Of a stretch of DNA of 28,256 nt, positions 15,195 to 22,473 are shown piece by piece. Every line of letters starts with the position of its first letter. Positions within the stretch are counted from its first letter, which is position 1. Both the position numbers and the translations under genes were made by a program. The notes under the pieces are model-generated. The model was not told the DNA's origin and ran no database searches. It saw only the letters and a program-made list of their open reading frames with translations. Where the stretch lies: the NCBI GenBank assembly GCA_964436865.1, contig CAYTFK010000054.1, forward strand, positions 1 to 28,256, written 5' to 3'. Source of the DNA: JAXGPP01 sp964436865. GTDB taxonomy: Bacteria > Planctomycetota > Planctomycetia > Pirellulales > Thermoguttaceae.

Positions 15195-16709
15195 CTATCG
15201 CACGCCACCGGCCGAACCACCGCTGGAGCTCGGCGCGCCGGCGCCCAACTGGTCGGGCGAGCGGCGGTCGCCAATATCTCCGCGCAAGTCGTCCGCGGCC
15301 TGTTCGACCGCTTCCGCTTGGGGACGAACCGCGTCGCCCAGCACCTCTCCTTGCGGAGACGGGACTGCGCCCGGTGCGGCATCCTCGATGAGCGGCTGTC
15401 GCATCACCTGCCTTTCGACACGGCCCGGATCAAGGTCTATTAACGTAGAGGGTGCGACCAACTGACCTCCGGCGTCAACCGCACCAAAGATCTGTTGATG
15501 CGGAGCAGGGACCGTTTCCAACGATTGAATCTGCTGGCCGCGGAGGATTTGCACAGCCACCGCCTGACCGATCTGGCTGCGGTCGATGAACCGCGTCACC
15601 GTCTCGGGGGTTGGAACGGCAATTCCGTTGAGCGACAGAATCCGATCGCCCACGAGCAGGCCGCTGCGGGCTGCCGGGCCATCGGGTTGAACCTCGGTCA
15701 CGACCACCCCACCCTGCGGATGCTGGTTCACCCGGATTCCAATCGCCGGCGGAGCAGCAGCGACTCCCGGCGCGGTCCTGCCGGTCATCGCGGCGGTTGC
15801 TTCGCCAACAAACCCAATCGTGCCGGAACTGCCGACCGGTCCGACTGGCAGCACGTTCGGTCCCAGCGTACCGAGCAGGATGTGGTCGTAAACGGCGACC
15901 GGGCCGTTCAGGCTACCCAGGCGATCTACCCACGGCACGGCGACCGCACCGGGTAACGCGCCACTGAAGATGTTCAAGCCGCCGCTCAGCGGCGCCGCCG
16001 GACCGTCTACACCTAGATTCGGATCGATTGCTGCCTCGCTACCCAATTGGCCGGCGGTCCCTTGCGTCACGGCTTCTTCCGGCCGCACCACACCGGCGGC
16101 TGCTCCGGTGCCCTGCACACCCGGCTGCATGGCGGCGTCGAGGTTCGCACGAGTGTCAACGCCCGTTGCGGTTCCCACCGATCCAGGAAGGCCCGTGCTG
16201 GAAGTACGGACGCTGTCGGCGCCGATCACGGCGTTGGTTCGGTCCAGCCCGGTGTCAGCGCCGCGTTCTCTGGCCCCGCCGACGTTCGGCGCGATGCCGG
16301 CTGGCGATCGCGGGTTGACAGCACCGCCCGTGCCGGTTCCAGCCGTCGCCGCGTTTCGACCGATCTCTCCGGCAATGCCACCGCGCGACGCGTTGCCGAT
16401 ACCCGAACCCGAGGTTGCGGCGCTGCCGATCCCCGAACCGGAGGCGGCGGCACTCCCGATGCCCGATCCCGAGGCTGCGGTACCGCCAATGCCGGAACTT
16501 GAATTCGCAGCACTACCGGCTACACCGCTGCCACCGGTGCTGACGCCGCCTCCTCCACCGGTTCCACTGCCAGCCCCGCCGCCCGCTCCGCCGCCGCCAC
16601 CCCCGGCCTGACCAAACACGGGTGACGAGATGAACAGGACCGTTGCGACGAGCGTCATTGCGACCCCGCCAATCCAAGCGGCAGGATTGTTTTGTTGATT
16701 GTATCGCAT
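15195..16709 (-). CDS. Exported Gly-rich PDZ-domain protein
   Basis: The start is the ATG at 16707-16709 (504 residues): AGGAGA lies 7 bases upstream (16717-16722), whereas the upstream in-frame extension has no such site. Residues ~1-34 form a signal peptide (NPAAWIGG, hydrophobic VAMTLVATVLFISS, then VFGQA). The next ~90 residues are Gly/Ser/Ala-rich and include four tandem 10-residue repeats of the form GSGIGSAAAS. A long low-complexity linker follows, then one PDZ domain (~318-390: GIRVNQHPQGG, VTEVQPDGPAARSGLLVGD, ILSLNGI). No trypsin-like protease domain is present, so this is not a DegP/HtrA enzyme; it more likely anchors or scaffolds peptides outside the cytoplasm. The C-terminal ~115 residues are acidic and disordered-looking. 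It lies 136 bases downstream of the histidine kinase gene on the same strand and could share its transcript, though it has its own strong ribosome site. Confidence 0.85.
   Translation of the reverse strand: MRYNQQNNPAAWIGGVAMTLVATVLFISSPVFGQAGGGGGGAGGGAGSGTGGGGGVSTGGSGVAGSAANSSSGIGGTAASGSGIGSAAASGSGIGSAATSGSGIGNASRGGIAGEIGRNAATAGTGTGGAVNPRSPAGIAPNVGGARERGADTGLDRTNAVIGADSVRTSSTGLPGSVGTATGVDTRANLDAAMQPGVQGTGAAAGVVRPEEAVTQGTAGQLGSEAAIDPNLGVDGPAAPLSGGLNIFSGALPGAVAVPWVDRLGSLNGPVAVYDHILLGTLGPNVLPVGPVGSSGTIGFVGEATAAMTGRTAPGVAAAPPAIGIRVNQHPQGGVVVTEVQPDGPAARSGLLVGDRILSLNGIAVPTPETVTRFIDRSQIGQAVAVQILRGQQIQSLETVPAPHQQIFGAVDAGGQLVAPSTLIDLDPGRVERQVMRQPLIEDAAPGAVPSPQGEVLGDAVRPQAEAVEQAADDLRGDIGDRRSPDQLGAGAPSSSGGSAGGVR
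16395..16514. repeat. Four tandem 30-bp repeats inside the PDZ protein gene
   Basis: Units begin at 16395, 16425, 16455 and 16485, each 30 bases and in frame. They encode SSGIGGTAAS, GSGIGSAAAS, GSGIGSAATS and GSGIGNASRG on the minus strand. The third-position differences between units show they are not a very recent duplication. Confidence 0.85.
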
Positions 16710-16716
16710 CTTCTTG

Positions 16717-16722
16717 TCTCCT
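16717..16722 (-). promoter_or_regulatory. Ribosome binding site fixing the PDZ protein start
   Basis: AGGAGA on the minus strand lies 7 bases before the ATG at 16707-16709. It decides this start over the more upstream in-frame codons. Confidence 0.7.
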
Positions 16723-16845
16723 GATTGTTGGGAGTCCCCAAAGCTCCTCCGTGGAACGACTCGCCTGGTCAAGCAGCAAATCCAGCGCCAGACGAGCGAG
16801 TGATCAGGAAACAGGCCCCTGCCGATGGAGGAATCGTTGCGCGGT

Positions 16846-18909
16846 TCAGACGGTGGCGGGCGAAATCCCGCGGATCGCGGCGATCAGGGTTTCTGAAGAG
16901 CCGCCTTTCGGCAGGTAGGCTTCCGCGCCCGCCTCGCGCATTGCCTCGGCCATGTCTTGCTTGTCGTGCATCGACAGGCCGATGACTCGTACACCAGGCA
17001 ACTCGGCGGTGATCCTGCGCGTCGCATCGATGCCGTTCATTCGTGGCATGGTGATGTCCATGAGCACGACGTCCGGATGTGTGCGTAATGCCATTTCGAC
17101 GGCCGTCAGTCCGTCGCCTGCCTGGCCAACCAACTCGATATCCGGTTCCTCCCAAAGAAGGCTGGCGAGCCCTTCGCGCAGTATCTCGTGATCGTCGGCC
17201 AGTAGCACCCTCACACGACCGCCATTCCCCGCCGGGCGGTCGTCATCACGTGAAGCGCCGGCGCGGTAAGGCAGCGGTTCGTCCTCTAAAGAAATGGCCG
17301 ACACCTGGGCCACAGGTAAAAGAATCGTGACCCGAGTCCCGCGGCCAGGTGCGGATTCGATCTCCATGCTGCCGCCCAAGGGTTCCAGCCGCTCGCGAAT
17401 GCTGAACAAACCGAAACCGCCGGTCGTTTCCCGACCGCTGATCTTCGCGGTGTCGAACCCGGCTCCTTCGTCGCGGACGACGACTTTGAGCACTCCATCA
17501 TCGGTGCGGCGGAGATCGACGCTGGCATGATCCGTGCGGCCGTGCTTGACGACGTTGAAGAGCAACTCGCGGACCACCTGAAACAGCAGCAACCGGATGC
17601 CCTCGGCGTCGGGCTCTGCATGCACCTCGGTGCGAATGCTGATCTCCAGGCCGTGCTTTTCGAGCATGTGCCTCCCCAGCCATTCAAAGGCAGCCACAAG
17701 CCCGCCGTCGTAGAGCACTGGAGGACTCAGTTCAATCGTCAGCGACCGCGAGGCGTCGACGGCTTCAACCATCAGGTTGTCGACCTGGTCCAGACCTCGC
17801 CGCAGCGAGTTGTCTGCGCGGCGGCGGAGCGGTCCGAGTTTGAGCCGCGCCGCGACCAGCAGTTGTTGGAGGTGGTCGTGCAGGGTCTGCGCCAGGCGGC
17901 GCCGCTCCCTTTGGTCGGCATTGGTCAATTCGGCGGCCAAGGCGCGCAGCTGAGCGGCTCGGTACTCGGCCTCGGCGGTCCGCTCTGCCACCCGTTGCTC
18001 GAGTGTCTCGTTGAGCGCGCGGAGTTGGTCCTCGGCGTGCTTGCGCTCGGTGATGTCGCGGGCCACCGTTACGGCAGCGACGGGCCGGCCGTGATCGTCT
18101 TTTACCGGCGAGATCATGAGCGAGACGAAACGCTCGTCGCCGCTCTTGGTGACGCGGACGGTTTCCAGGTGTTCGACGCGCTTGCCGCCCTTCAAGTCGT
18201 CGAGGATCCGCCGCACCTCTCCACGTCGGCTCGGTGGTATGATGATGTTGATTGGCCGCCCAACGGCCTCTTCCGCGGTGAATCCGTAGAGCCGTTCGGC
18301 GCCGGCGTTCCAACTGGTAATTGTCCCCTCGAGAGTCTTGCCAATAATGGCGTCGTAGGAAGACTCGACTAGAATCGCCAACCGCCGGCGATGTTCCTCG
18401 CCACGCTTCCATTCGTCAAGATTATCGCGGATCTCGTATTGGCGTCGCCGGGCACGCAATGCAGCGCGCACGGCACTCAGCAGAGCCTGCGTGTGAACGG
18501 GCCGCTCGATAATCGTGACGTTGCCGGCTGTTTCCGCCTCGATCAACGAGTGCCAGGCAGCTCGTTCCCATTCCTGAACGGAATCGCGATCGACCAGCAA
18601 AAGCAGGGGAAGATCAGACCATCTCGCCTGGCGCGACAGGGCGTCGAGCAATACATCGGCTTCTTTGACACTGACAGCGTCGGAGGCCACCAGTGCCACA
18701 CCGCAGCCGAGTTGAATCTCTCTCGCCAAATCGGTCGCCGACTCGCAGAGGTGCGCTTGGAGACCGCCCAGTGCCAGCGTCTCCCGGAACTCATGCTGCT
18801 CAAGATGGTGGGGGGCGAAAACGAGAACGCGATCTTCGTGATCTGCCCCAGACTGACCCTGCGGTGACATCGGTCTTGATGAACAGACGTTAGCAGTGAT
18901 TTCCTTCAC
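16846..18909 (-). CDS. Hybrid histidine kinase: degenerate receiver - PAS - HisKA_3 - HATPase - receiver
   Basis: The start is either GTG 18909 (GGAG 4 bases upstream; 687 residues) or ATG 18870 (674). Residues ~25-150 have the length and pattern of a receiver domain (VLVFAPHH, VALVASDAVS, PLLLLVDR) but lack the acidic cluster, so it is probably not phosphorylated. Residues ~172-290 are a PAS domain with its PAC end (LVESSYDAIIG, SWNAGAERLYGF, VTVARDITERK). A coiled linker leads to the HisKA_3 helix (ERRRLAQTLHDHLQQL, His344) and an HATPase domain (N452; DEGAGFD; GGFGLFSIRERL). Residues 566-683 are a receiver with D572/D573, D618, S646 and K668 all present. No DNA-binding domain follows, so the output goes to another protein by phosphotransfer. 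The NarL-type regulator at 19658 is the obvious candidate partner. No membrane segment is seen; the kinase is cytoplasmic. Confidence 0.92.
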   Translation of the reverse strand: MKEITANVCSSRPMSPQGQSGADHEDRVLVFAPHHLEQHEFRETLALGGLQAHLCESATDLAREIQLGCGVALVASDAVSVKEADVLLDALSRQARWSDLPLLLLVDRDSVQEWERAAWHSLIEAETAGNVTIIERPVHTQALLSAVRAALRARRRQYEIRDNLDEWKRGEEHRRRLAILVESSYDAIIGKTLEGTITSWNAGAERLYGFTAEEAVGRPINIIIPPSRRGEVRRILDDLKGGKRVEHLETVRVTKSGDERFVSLMISPVKDDHGRPVAAVTVARDITERKHAEDQLRALNETLEQRVAERTAEAEYRAAQLRALAAELTNADQRERRRLAQTLHDHLQQLLVAARLKLGPLRRRADNSLRRGLDQVDNLMVEAVDASRSLTIELSPPVLYDGGLVAAFEWLGRHMLEKHGLEISIRTEVHAEPDAEGIRLLLFQVVRELLFNVVKHGRTDHASVDLRRTDDGVLKVVVRDEGAGFDTAKISGRETTGGFGLFSIRERLEPLGGSMEIESAPGRGTRVTILLPVAQVSAISLEDEPLPYRAGASRDDDRPAGNGGRVRVLLADDHEILREGLASLLWEEPDIELVGQAGDGLTAVEMALRTHPDVVLMDITMPRMNGIDATRRITAELPGVRVIGLSMHDKQDMAEAMREAGAEAYLPKGGSSETLIAAIRGISPATV

Positions 18910-18992
18910 TTCACTCCAGCCCTCATGGCAGGTGGACTCTCAATAACAGAACAATCAGGCTGGCCCGTCCCAGTCCGCCCACATCGAGCGGC

Positions 18993-19021
18993 TGCGAACA
19001 AGTGCAAAGCAGCGGTTCGCA
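18993..19021. repeat. Inverted repeat between csrA and the histidine kinase gene
   Basis: TGCGAAC (18993-18999) and GTTCGCA (19015-19021) are perfectly complementary with a 15-base loop. They lie in the 188-base gap downstream of csrA and upstream of the kinase start. No T tract follows in either direction; a regulatory role is possible but not shown. Confidence 0.35.
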
Positions 19022-19060
19022 TCCAACTCGGCGGCCGTCCGGGATCAGGTTGACCTTCAA

Positions 19061-19091
19061 CGGCGGTGCCAAGTCCAGTCGCGCACCGCCG
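19061..19091 (-). terminator. Hairpin directly after csrA, possible terminator
   Basis: The perfect 9-bp arms CGGCGGTGC (19061-19069) and GCACCGCCG (19083-19091) enclose a 13-base loop. In the direction of csrA the stem begins 6 bases after the stop codon and is followed only by TTG, so the T tract is weak. Termination or attenuation before the kinase gene is plausible. Confidence 0.5.
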
Positions 19092-19097
19092 CTCAAC

Positions 19098-19283
19098 CTA
19101 TCCGCCGACCTGGACCGCGTGCGGCTGATGCTCCCGCTCGACGACCTCGGCACGGCGGACATTCACCTCGCGCGGCGCGCTGATGCCGATTCGGGTTCGC
19201 CCGCCCCCGATCTTGACCACGCGGATGCGGATGTTGTCGCCGATCAGGATTTCTTCGTTTTCCTTGCGGGACAAGACTAACAT
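19098..19283 (-). CDS. csrA: Carbon storage regulator CsrA
   Basis: The protein has 61 residues from the ATG at 19281-19283, chosen because GGGAGG lies 7 bases upstream (19291-19296) and because MLVLSRKENEEILIGD is the invariant CsrA N-terminus. The core continues with IRIRVVKIGGGRTRIGISAP and REVNVRRAEV, including the conserved Arg of the RNA-binding C-terminal strand (VRRAEV). CsrA is a homodimeric RNA-binding protein that recognises GGA in hairpin loops and blocks or alters translation and mRNA stability. It sits between the hybrid kinase and the response regulator and is divergent from the latter. In the bacteria studied, csrA often sits in regulatory or motility contexts; no FliW antagonist or flagellar gene is visible here. 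Confidence 0.95.
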   Translation of the reverse strand: MLVLSRKENEEILIGDNIRIRVVKIGGGRTRIGISAPREVNVRRAEVVEREHQPHAVQVGG

Positions 19284-19657
19284 TCCGACGCCTCCCTGAC
19301 TTGCGAGCATACGACCAGACCTCACCGGCCAGCCACCTGTAACAAGGATAAGGGCGATCGCAAAAGTGGGGTATCAGAGGAAACACGAAGGCAAACTGAG
19401 TGAAAAGAACTCGACACGGTAAGGGTTTTCCTGACCGCCGCGCGGCCACCCTTTAATAGCACACCCCTCCCCAGAAGGACAATCACCTCAATTGGATCGC
19501 GGAGTAATACTGCGAACGCCCGCGCAATGCTAGTTAATGCCGCAGACTGGCAGCAACCGCCGACGAAGGACACCCCATGGCCGGCCCCACGCTGGGTTGG
19601 TATAAAGGGATAGGGCCCTTTGTCGCTCACGAAGACTTCGGGGGGGAGGCCGACGTG
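19284..19657. promoter_or_regulatory. 374-bp divergent intergenic region between csrA and the response regulator
   Basis: No gene is evident. The plus strand holds several GGA motifs in an A-rich context: ACAAGGAT (19342-19349), AGAGGAAA (from 19376), AGAAGGAC (19473-19480) and GAAGGACA (19565-19572). The first shares eight bases with the core of the known CsrA consensus. TATAAA at 19601-19606 could be a -10 box but has no good -35. GGAGG (19645-19649) is the ribosome binding site, 8 bases before the ATG at 19658. Confidence 0.4.
19291..19296 (-). promoter_or_regulatory. Ribosome binding site fixing the csrA start
   Basis: GGGAGG on the minus strand stands 7 bases before the ATG. It supports the 61-residue start rather than an in-frame codon 42 bases upstream. 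Confidence 0.75.
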
Positions 19658-20332
19658 ATGAGCACGAAAATTCAGGAAACCCGGCTGACGAAATACCGCG
19701 TACTGATCGTCGACGACCATCCGGTGGTTCGCGACGGTTTGGGAGAACTCATCGCTCAGGAGCCCGACCTGGAGGTGTGTGGAGAGGCGGCGGAGGCAGC
19801 CGAGGCTCTGCGGTTGGTCGAGTCGGTCAGGCCCCATGTCGTGGTTGTCGACCTGTCTCTGCAAAGCGGGCACGGCATCGAATTGATCGAGCAAATCAAA
19901 GCCCGTGACGAGCAGATCAAGATGCTGGTCTGGTCGATGCACGACGAAATGCTTTTTGCCGAACGCGCGCTCCGCGCGGGAGCGGTGGGGTACCTCAACA
20001 AGCAAGAGGCCACGGACCGCGTAGTCGAAGCCATCCACACGGTGTTGCGGGGAGAGATCTGCCTCAGCCCGCGAATGGCAAATCGGTTGCTCCACAGCGT
20101 CGTCGGGGGTGAGCCGCTCGATCAAAACCCGGTAGCCAATCTATCGAACCGCGAGTTGGAGGTGTTCGAGATGATTGGTCAGGGGCTGGCGACGAAACAG
20201 ATCGCGCGCAAGCTCCATCTCAGTCCGAAAACGATCGAGACCCATCGCGAGAAGATCAAGACCAAGCTTAACCTGGCCAACAGCACCGAGTTGAGTCACC
20301 GAGCGATCCAGTGGGTGCTGGAGAAACGGTGA
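19658..20332 (+). CDS. NarL/LuxR-family response regulator
   Basis: I take ATG 19658 (224 residues) because of GGAGG 8 bases upstream; an extension to 19577 is not supported. Residues ~12-130 form a receiver: acidic pair D19/D20 (LIVDDHPVVRDGL), phospho-acceptor D65 (VVVVDLSLQSG), S93 and K115 (GYLNKQE). Residues ~160-222 form a LuxR-type helix-turn-helix (LSNRELEVFEMIGQG, ATKQIARKLHLSPKTIETHREKIKTKL). It is a phosphorylation-switched DNA-binding regulator. HisKA_3 kinases normally partner with this class, so the hybrid kinase at 16846-18909 is the likely donor, directly or by way of the kinase's own receiver. The leader carries CsrA-like GGA motifs, so translation could be under CsrA control. 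The next gene ends 7 bases downstream on the other strand. Confidence 0.92.
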   Translation: MSTKIQETRLTKYRVLIVDDHPVVRDGLGELIAQEPDLEVCGEAAEAAEALRLVESVRPHVVVVDLSLQSGHGIELIEQIKARDEQIKMLVWSMHDEMLFAERALRAGAVGYLNKQEATDRVVEAIHTVLRGEICLSPRMANRLLHSVVGGEPLDQNPVANLSNRELEVFEMIGQGLATKQIARKLHLSPKTIETHREKIKTKLNLANSTELSHRAIQWVLEKR

Positions 20333-20339
20333 GCTTTGC

Positions 20340-21761
20340 TCACCCCTCCACCTCCAGCCGGTCGCTGAGCCATTGCCAGTTGAGTCTCTCCGGACTGCGG
20401 ACGTACTCCTCGGCATTCCTGACCACGTCGCGCAGGTAGGCTGCGCTGACATTCCAGGATTCGGCAGGCGTGTTGCTGTCGCTTGGCGTGGGTTCAAGCA
20501 GGCCGCTGTGAAAGCGAATCGAATACTGCGCCACGGGCTGTCCGGGATCGTCTTCATAGACGCGTATTCCGATCAGCCGGCCGGCAAGGATACTCTCGCA
20601 ACGGGCAAGCATCTGCCGGTACGGCGCTGAGGCCCGATGTTCGTCCAGCGCGCGGTTCCATACTCCCAGAGCCGCGATGAGCAGCAGGTCCGCCTGCAGC
20701 GATCCCCGCGACCACTCACTCTCGGCCTCTTCTCTGGAGTGGTCTTGTTCATTCCACCGTTTGAGCTTCCGCTGCAGCGTTCTCACGGAAATGCCCAGTG
20801 CCTGGGCGGTCCGGGTGCGGTTATTGCTGTGGCGGCGGAGCGCGTTGAGGACGACGGCCCGCTCCATATCGGAGAGCCGGCGGCTGGCCGTGACCGATTC
20901 TGGCAGCGATCTCCAATCGCCGTAGCTCCCCATATCGTAGGGCAGATCATCAACGTCCAGCAAACCGTTATGCGACTGGTCGATCATGCATTTCAGGCAG
21001 TTGCGAAGCTGCTGCACGTTGCCGGGCCACTCGTAACCTACGAAGTACCGCATCAACTCAGGCGAAATGGCCGGCGCATCCTCGCCTCGCTTGTCGGCCA
21101 ACTCCCGACTTATCGCCCCGGCCAGCAGAGTAATGTCCTCGCGACGCTGCCGCAGCGGCGGCAGACAGATCTCCGTCGCTCCCAAGCAGTAATAGAGCCG
21201 GTCGTTTACCCGCCCTTCGCCAAGGAGATCGCGCGCCGGACGGTCGGTTCCAACGATCACTCGGACATCAATCGCCCGATCCACGTCCGCCCCCAAGGGT
21301 GTTATCTGGCCAGTCTCTAGTGCCCTGAGGAGGTGAACCTGCGCCGCACGTGGCATCTCGCGCAATTCGTCGATATAGAGCGTGCCGCCGCGCGCCGCTT
21401 CGAATTGCCCGATGCGGTCGCCAGTAGCGCCGGCGAACACACCGCGCGCATGGCCAAACAGTTCACTGCCGAGGGCTGCCGAAGTGGACGAATTGGAGTG
21501 CACGGTCACGAACGGTCCTGCATGACGTGGGCTGTGATTGTGAATGGCCCGCGCCAATGACTTCTTGCCAGTGCCCGACTCGCCCGACAGCAATACCGGT
21601 GAATCTGACGAAGATGCACGCCGCGCCAGTTCGAAAGCCTCGACCATCGCCGGCGATACGCTGATCAAAGTGCCGAAGCGTCGAAATGTGCGTTCGTCGA
21701 TCCGCTCGGCTTCCCGTTGATGATCCTGTTCTGACGGCGGGTGATTCATCAGGACACCCAT
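20340..21761 (-). CDS. Altered sigma-54-type activator (GAFTGA lost) with C-terminal extension
   Basis: The protein has 473 residues from ATG 21761 (ATG 21749 is an alternative). It has the order of an enhancer-binding protein: AAA+ core, post-AAA element (EWPGNVQQLRNCLK), Fis-type helix-turn-helix (~325-346, RTAQALGISVRTLQRK). Walker A is kept (GESGTGKKS, 60-68) and Walker B is YIDELRE (D131, E132). However, the sigma-54 contact loop reads GVFAGA (107-112) instead of GAFTGA, and the finger segment reads NDRLYYCLGA where active family members have REDLYYRLN, so one arginine finger is Cys. Residues ~351-473 are an extension not usual in the family, after the DNA-binding domain, with IRVYEDDPGQPVAQYSIRF and ESWNVSAAYLRDVVRNAEEY; I do not recognise it. 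The protein probably binds DNA without activating sigma-54, as a repressor or antagonist. Its 3' end is 7 bases from the response regulator's 3' end. Confidence 0.88.
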   Translation of the reverse strand: MGVLMNHPPSEQDHQREAERIDERTFRRFGTLISVSPAMVEAFELARRASSSDSPVLLSGESGTGKKSLARAIHNHSPRHAGPFVTVHSNSSTSAALGSELFGHARGVFAGATGDRIGQFEAARGGTLYIDELREMPRAAQVHLLRALETGQITPLGADVDRAIDVRVIVGTDRPARDLLGEGRVNDRLYYCLGATEICLPPLRQRREDITLLAGAISRELADKRGEDAPAISPELMRYFVGYEWPGNVQQLRNCLKCMIDQSHNGLLDVDDLPYDMGSYGDWRSLPESVTASRRLSDMERAVVLNALRRHSNNRTRTAQALGISVRTLQRKLKRWNEQDHSREEAESEWSRGSLQADLLLIAALGVWNRALDEHRASAPYRQMLARCESILAGRLIGIRVYEDDPGQPVAQYSIRFHSGLLEPTPSDSNTPAESWNVSAAYLRDVVRNAEEYVRSPERLNWQWLSDRLEVEG

Positions 21762-22473
21762 GGCTTCCCGAAAATCCAGCCAGTACCCGCCCGCAGGCCC
21801 TGGCAGCGGCGGCGATTATGTAATGAACGCGGGGAATCTTCGCGGCGATGGCGTGAGGGTCGTGCACGGTGACATGGAGTGTGAGAGCAAATCTGGTACC
21901 ATCCCGCTTCCGCCGGCGCGGCGAAGCCTGCGGTTCCACACAAATCATGCGCGCTTTGGCAAACACGGAGGGGCCAGCTGACAGGTCGGCATCCCTGCCA
22001 AGCCCTAAGCGATGGAAAGACAATCGCTACGAAGTCTGGTCCCGGGCGACCGCAGCGAAACGCTCCGGCATCGTGCGACACCCTGTCACACGCAGGCTGT
22101 CAAAGCTGACGGGTCGGGATTCATTCGCTGCTCGATCTCGGGTCAAATGGTCCGCTCACACGGCTTTCGGCCTGCCCGCACGGGCTCCTTCAGGCCGGCA
22201 AATCTTCTACCAGTCGTCTCGGGAGCTTCCTCAATACACGACCGGATCAGGGGGAGGGCCTTCCGTGCGCGAACGCCGCGCCGCGGGCATTGACCAGGTG
22301 GACGAAGTGCAACACGCGACGGGGTTCCTGCGGATCCGCTTCCGGTCCCTTGTCGCGCCCGAGGTACAGGAGGGCAGGACGCTTCAGCAAGTCAACGCAC
22401 GCATCGGCACGGGCATTGCACGGTGCCGATGCCACCACTTCCAAGTGACCTTCTGCGGCCCGCTGAGGAATCC
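21762..22473. other. 712-bp stretch without a convincing gene, upstream of the sigma factor
   Basis: Open frames exist on both strands but none has a recognisable family, ribosome binding site or consistent start. A minus-strand frame near 21800-21960 contains a TLHVTVHDPHAIAAKIP segment that faintly resembles short bacterial proteins, without support. The region must hold the start signals of the altered activator (leftward) and of the sigma factor (rightward). Its only clear structure is the inverted repeat at 22401-22432. Confidence 0.5.
22401..22432. repeat. Perfect 10-bp inverted repeat upstream of the sigma factor
   Basis: GCATCGGCAC (22401-22410) and GTGCCGATGC (22423-22432) are exactly complementary around the 12-base spacer gggcattgcacg. 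The right arm ends 41 bases before the ATG at 22474. No T tract follows, so it is not an intrinsic terminator; an operator or a leader hairpin is likelier. Confidence 0.65.

Noticed and set aside
15970..16611. Pro-rich plus-strand frame with PIPEPE repeats
   Set aside because: It is the antisense reading of the Gly/Ser-rich repeat region of the PDZ protein, which has a signal peptide, a PDZ domain and a good ribosome binding site.
19578..19593. Possible sigma-54 promoter (TGG..GC with correct 12-base offset) upstream of the response regulator
   Set aside because: The match outside the GG and GC pairs is poor (TGGCCG for TGGCAC, ACGC for TTGC) and such matches are common in GC-rich DNA.
22247..22444. 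65-codon minus-strand frame upstream of the sigma factor
   Set aside because: There is no ribosome binding site or homology, and its 5' end runs through the inverted repeat at 22401-22432.
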